Positions 61,101-64,000 of a DNA stretch of 64,000 nucleotides are shown piece after piece. Within the stretch, counting starts at the first letter, position 1; every line of letters starts with the position of its first letter. Under the pieces are notes generated by a model. That model did no database searches. It was not told where the DNA came from and saw only the letters and a program-made list of their open reading frames with translations. The position numbers and the translations under genes were made by a program. The stretch is taken from positions 215,001 through 279,000 of the forward strand of contig JAPFBL010000321.1 of the NCBI GenBank assembly GCA_026182355.1. Direction: 5' to 3'. Origin of the DNA: Hermatobates lingyangjiaoensis. Its lineage: Eukaryota > Arthropoda > Insecta > Hemiptera > Hermatobatidae.

Positions 61101-62602
61101 ATTGCAATTCTTTATATTTGGAAATATTTTTCTGAACAAACTGCAGAAGGTCTCATTTCATGGTTCAAAAGGCCACATGTTCCCCATGCATGCGGTTTAA
61201 CATATTAGTTGTCAATGAAAAACTGTGAGATATTTATCTACTCATGCTAACAAAATTATAGACAATGACCGTACAAAAGAAGACCAATAAAAAAATGATT
61301 CCATCAAAGTTTAGTTCTTTGACATCTGCTCACAGCAGATGGAATCAAACAATTCTCACATTGTAATATGATAACAGACGTAATAATATTAAAATTAAAC
61401 TTTAATAACGTATTATAGGGTAAAAAGCTAATGAAATGGTCTCCACATATAAAAATTTAATCGTATAAACAACGCGTTTCGAACACGTAGTGTTCATCCT
61501 CAGGGATTAACTAAAAAATACAATGTCATCAGAGAGTTATCTATAGTAGAAAGTAAATATAGTGCAAAATAAAAATAAAATAGAATAAGGAAGAGAGTAC
61601 GAACCTACGTGTGAGTGTTTGTGGTACAACTGACTGGGAATAGGATGGATGTGGGTGTTTATATCATTAAATTTTTCATTCTGAGGTAAAATGGATAAAC
61701 CAACAAAAGTCTCCACACAAATGAAGTTTTATGTCAACCAAGTTTCGAAAACGGTATTGTGTTCTCATTAGATTTTTGTTTATAATTTACAACATAAGAA
61801 TGATGATTACACAAATTAGTTCAGAATAAGTGAAATAAAACTTCATTTGTGTGGAGACTTTTGTTGGTTTATCCATTTTACCTAAGAATGAGTAAATACC
61901 ACACAATTACGGATTGCACAACTAATGACATTAAATTTTTATATGTGGAGGCCATTTCATTAGCTTTTTACCCTACAATGAGTAAATACCTGTTTTGACT
62001 TTATATGTGTTGTTAAGCCTTTCGGCCATATAACCACCGAAAATCAAATTACGCCGACCAATTTAACGTGCTGCCCTTTAGCTACTCCGAGGTGACCACG
62101 TGGAGGCGGGCCCGCACGATACTACGTCGCGCATCAAGACTTACTTCACGCATCAGTATCAGGTCAGCGTACTCAAATCGGGTATCCAGAAAAAACAATT
62201 TGCCTGATACTTAACTTTTAACCTTACCAGCAGGGAAAAAGGGGGAGGGGGAGATTTAATTTTACTCGACTCCCGTGGGTCACTGCCGGGAATGCAAGCA
62301 CTCTTTTCATTCAGTAAATACCACATAATAACTGATTGCACTACGTTAGAAGTAATTTAATTAATATATATTTTTTTTTCTTACAAAGTGAAAAAATGCC
62401 TTGAATAATCTTATTTTTATAGTTTTGAATATTAATTTATAATATGATTGCAGATATTGTTGGAGATATGATAATTCCTAATGTGGAGGACACATGTGCT
62501 AGTGTACAGTTGGCCGTTACAAAGCATCTATGTCGACGAGTTCAAAGAGCTATTTCCTACGTCTCCATGACGGGCCTCATTCCCGATAATAATCAAGTTT
62601 TG
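58148..62602 (+). CDS. OSGEPL1: Mitochondrial tRNA N6-adenosine threonylcarbamoyltransferase OSGEPL1 (5 exons, 3' end outside window)
   Basis: Kae1/Qri7 family enzyme that transfers threonylcarbamoyl to A37 of ANN-decoding tRNAs in mitochondria. Exons: 58148-58383, 58533-58791, 58865-58993, 60004-60208, 62454-62602; 326 codons if started at 58148. Motifs, counted from that Met: GIETSCDDT (46-54), FGGILPP (80-86), metal-site HHMEAHA (151-157), LISGGH (near 174-179), SGGKAIE and [13 protein letters not shown] in exon 4. Exon 5 ends QVL where the family continues with VASGGVASN, so the last roughly 100 residues, including the C-terminal metal-binding Asp, lie beyond the window. Met codons at 58148, 58175 and 58193 are possible; 58193 ([11 protein letters not shown], basic and without early acids) gives the best mitochondrial presequence. 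Intron 2 is only 73 bp and needs a GC donor (AAG|GCAAGT) to keep frame. Introns 3 and 4 are large; intron 4 is packed with repeats. Confidence 0.93.
58792..58864 (+). other. GC-AG intron 2 of OSGEPL1
   Basis: 73-bp intron, donor AAG|GCAAGT, acceptor TTTTAG|G. A GT donor two codons upstream would break the frame; the GC donor gives [19 protein letters not shown], which fits the family. Confidence 0.8.
58994..60003 (+). other. Intron 3 of OSGEPL1
   Basis: AT-rich, GT-AG, no repeat recognised. An open frame inside (59444-59674) is not gene-like. Confidence 0.7.
60281..60621 (-). repeat. SINE-A with telomere-motif 3' end and target duplication
   Basis: Element 60292-60607 between perfect 11-bp repeats TAATGGTGTTA (60281-60291, 60611-60621). 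Its minus-strand 3' end reads CACTGCAACCTAACCTAATC. Confidence 0.85.
60611..60787. repeat. 117-bp partial tandem duplication
   Basis: 60611-60670 recurs at 60728-60787. The first unit also carries the SINE-A tRNA head (60671-60727), so it spans the junction between SINE and flank. Confidence 0.85.
60782..61196. mobile_element. Probable hAT-type MITE
   Basis: Left end CCAGGAGTGGGGAACCTTTT, right end related in inverse (AAAAGGCCACATGTTCCCC). Such 'AGGGGTGGGGAACC' ends are common in hAT elements. No transposase. Confidence 0.5.
61286..62355. repeat. R2 cluster with a nested SINE-B
   Basis: 61290-61530 matches the R2 arm at 34400-34640. 61670-61930 holds a second R2-type palindrome. A third R2 piece is split by SINE-B (61991-62312), flanked by AGTAAATACC (61981-61990 and 62313-62322). 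Confidence 0.8.
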
Positions 62603-62691
62603 GTAAAAATAATACCCTCCTTACTTTGCTTTGCCTTATAATTTGTTACTACATTGGCGTAGCAACAAGTTTTTTTCTTTTATCTAAAACT

Positions 62692-62999
62692 GTTGTTTGT
62701 TTTCCAACACCCACACTTATATGGCTTTCACCTCTTAGTGCTGTTCTAGGGGGTGGAAATTGTGGCTCATTTATTATTTGGCGCCCATTTTAGTAATAAG
62801 CGAGCCACATTACTTGTTGATACTATATTAGGAGTCTTAAATTTTGTCTAACCCAAATGTATTTAGAGTAGGGATCTTTAAAGAGTATGTGTCATCGGGA
62901 CAGACGACTTGGCTTGATGTCCTCTCAAACGGACAACATCCTCAGATTTAGTCATCTTCTGCTAGAGTATATGAGGGGCCAGAGTGGGTATTGATCACT
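62692..62999 (-). repeat. SINE-A copy, diverged
   Basis: Aligns with 1305-1555 and keeps a damaged B box (GGTATTGATCAC) at its end. Confidence 0.65.
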
Positions 63000-63029
63000 G
63001 GATCTACCTATCTACATCTTTAACAGATT

Positions 63030-63250
63030 CAATAATATATCGACCGTTTGATAGAATAGGTGTGTTTTATAATCGGGGTTCGGTCAATTTTCCAGGATAA
63101 AAAATTTTGATAGAATAGGTGTGTTCTCTAATCAATCGAATTTTCAGTAAAATATTTTTCCAATGACCGAACTCCGATTAGAGAACACACCTATTCTATC
63201 AAATTTTTTATCCTGAAAAATTGACCGAACCCCGATTAGAGAACACCTAC
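63030..63250. repeat. Palindromic element
   Basis: GATAGAATAGGTGTGTT occurs twice forward and its complement once, around CGGGGTTCGGTCAATTTT and its complement. Arms about 60-100 bp. Confidence 0.8.
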
Positions 63251-63269
63251 ATCTTTAACGAGAGTACCT

Positions 63270-63605
63270 ACTGTTGATAATCCGTTAACCTTCAAAATTT
63301 CAAAAAGTTCCCAAAATTTTCATGGAATTACAATCAAAGATCTAACTTTAAACTGTTGTTATTAGTCTCAGATTTTCATCTTATTACAAGTAATCCTATA
63401 CATATACAAATCATAATCAAAGAAAACCAAAGATTTTTCAAAACAAGAACGTATAATTCAAAGCATAAAAAAAGTTAATTAAAATTAATTGGCTATGCAA
63501 ATAAATATAATAAACTTTCAACCTATTTTAAAAACCTAGTTTTAAATAATTTAAAATACATTTATTTTTAATTTGCAAATATTACAGTTGAAAAATTCGT
63601 TTACA
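63270..63605. repeat. Dispersed repeat, second copy of 47610-47965
   Basis: See shared blocks listed for the first copy; same orientation. Confidence 0.75.
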
Positions 63606-63651
63606 AATAGTACTCATTTTGATATAAAATTTCAGTTGTTTTTTTTTTAGT

Positions 63652-63768
63652 TTCTTATGATTTTAACTTTTTTCTATTTTCTCCTTTTTCACCTTCAAAA
63701 TATCGCCCGGGGAGGAACAAAAAGGAGAAAATAGAAAAAAGTTAAAATTATAAGAAACTTTTACGGCG
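63652..63768. repeat. Hairpin, arms about 42 bp
   Basis: Arms share AAAAGGAGAAAATAGAAAAA and complement; the loop contains CGCCCGGGG. Confidence 0.85.
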
Positions 63769-63954
63769 GTAAAGTTGATAAATGTCCGTGCGGCACAAAC
63801 TTTTACCCACCTTCTTGCTAAGCCATTGAATAATTGTTTCATTCATTAATAGTTCTGGATTATTTGCCATCCACTATGAAATACACATGACTTTAGCATA
63901 GATTCCCAAGTAGTTTTACTTTTATTTTGGGAGCAAATCATATATATTATACTC

Positions 63955-64000
63955 GATAAAAAGATTTCACATAAACACGTGAAACAACAATCAATGATCA
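63955..64000 (-). repeat. R1 end, cut by the window edge
   Basis: GATTTCACATAAACACGTGA then CAATCAATGATCA, the outer end of R1. Confidence 0.85.

Overview
The window looks like intergenic and intronic DNA of an arthropod nuclear genome. It is strongly A+T rich, split-gene sized, full of (TA)n, (CA)n and (CT)n microsatellites and short mobile repeats, and holds a degenerate array of the arthropod telomere motif (CCTAA/TTAGG). The species cannot be named from the sequence. Only two protein genes can be reconstructed with confidence, both near the right end: a Josephin-domain deubiquitinase (JOSD2-like, minus strand, four exons, complete) and the mitochondrial tRNA threonylcarbamoyltransferase OSGEPL1 (plus strand, five exons visible, running off the window). 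They lie head to head with about 280 bp between their start codons.

Layout. 1-17 kb: repeats only, including two hAT transposase remnants, several palindromic repeats, tRNA-derived SINEs and short tandem arrays. 17.0-20.5 kb: a large 39-bp minisatellite. 20.6-29 kb: one or two orphan exon candidates, the telomere-like array and a long pyrimidine tract. 30-43 kb: nested SINEs, a 61-bp tandem array, DNA-transposon MITEs, a roughly 1-kb dispersed repeat (R4) present in several copies and a 2.6-kb inverted arrangement. 43-52 kb: a dense cluster of palindromic (TA)n-flanked elements and a Tc1/mariner transposase tail. 53.1-57.9 kb: JOSD2-like gene. 58.1-64 kb: OSGEPL1, its introns loaded with nested SINEs and MITEs.

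The most interesting signal is a set of palindromic repeats flanked by (TA)n whose arms carry the skeleton CTGANGA - hairpin - GAAA. In two families (called R1 and H here) the skeleton can be folded as a hammerhead ribozyme with a two-base-pair stem III, the kind known from Penelope-like retroelements. In several copies both arms share the same private substitutions, so the arms appear to have been copied from one another. A SINE family whose 3' end runs into CCTAA repeats is a second point of interest.

R1, R2, R3, R4, F1, F4-F8, H, K, SINE-A, SINE-B and SINE-C are labels made up for this annotation, not database names. All alignments were done by eye; coordinates of repeats are approximate to a few bases, those of exons are base-exact readings.
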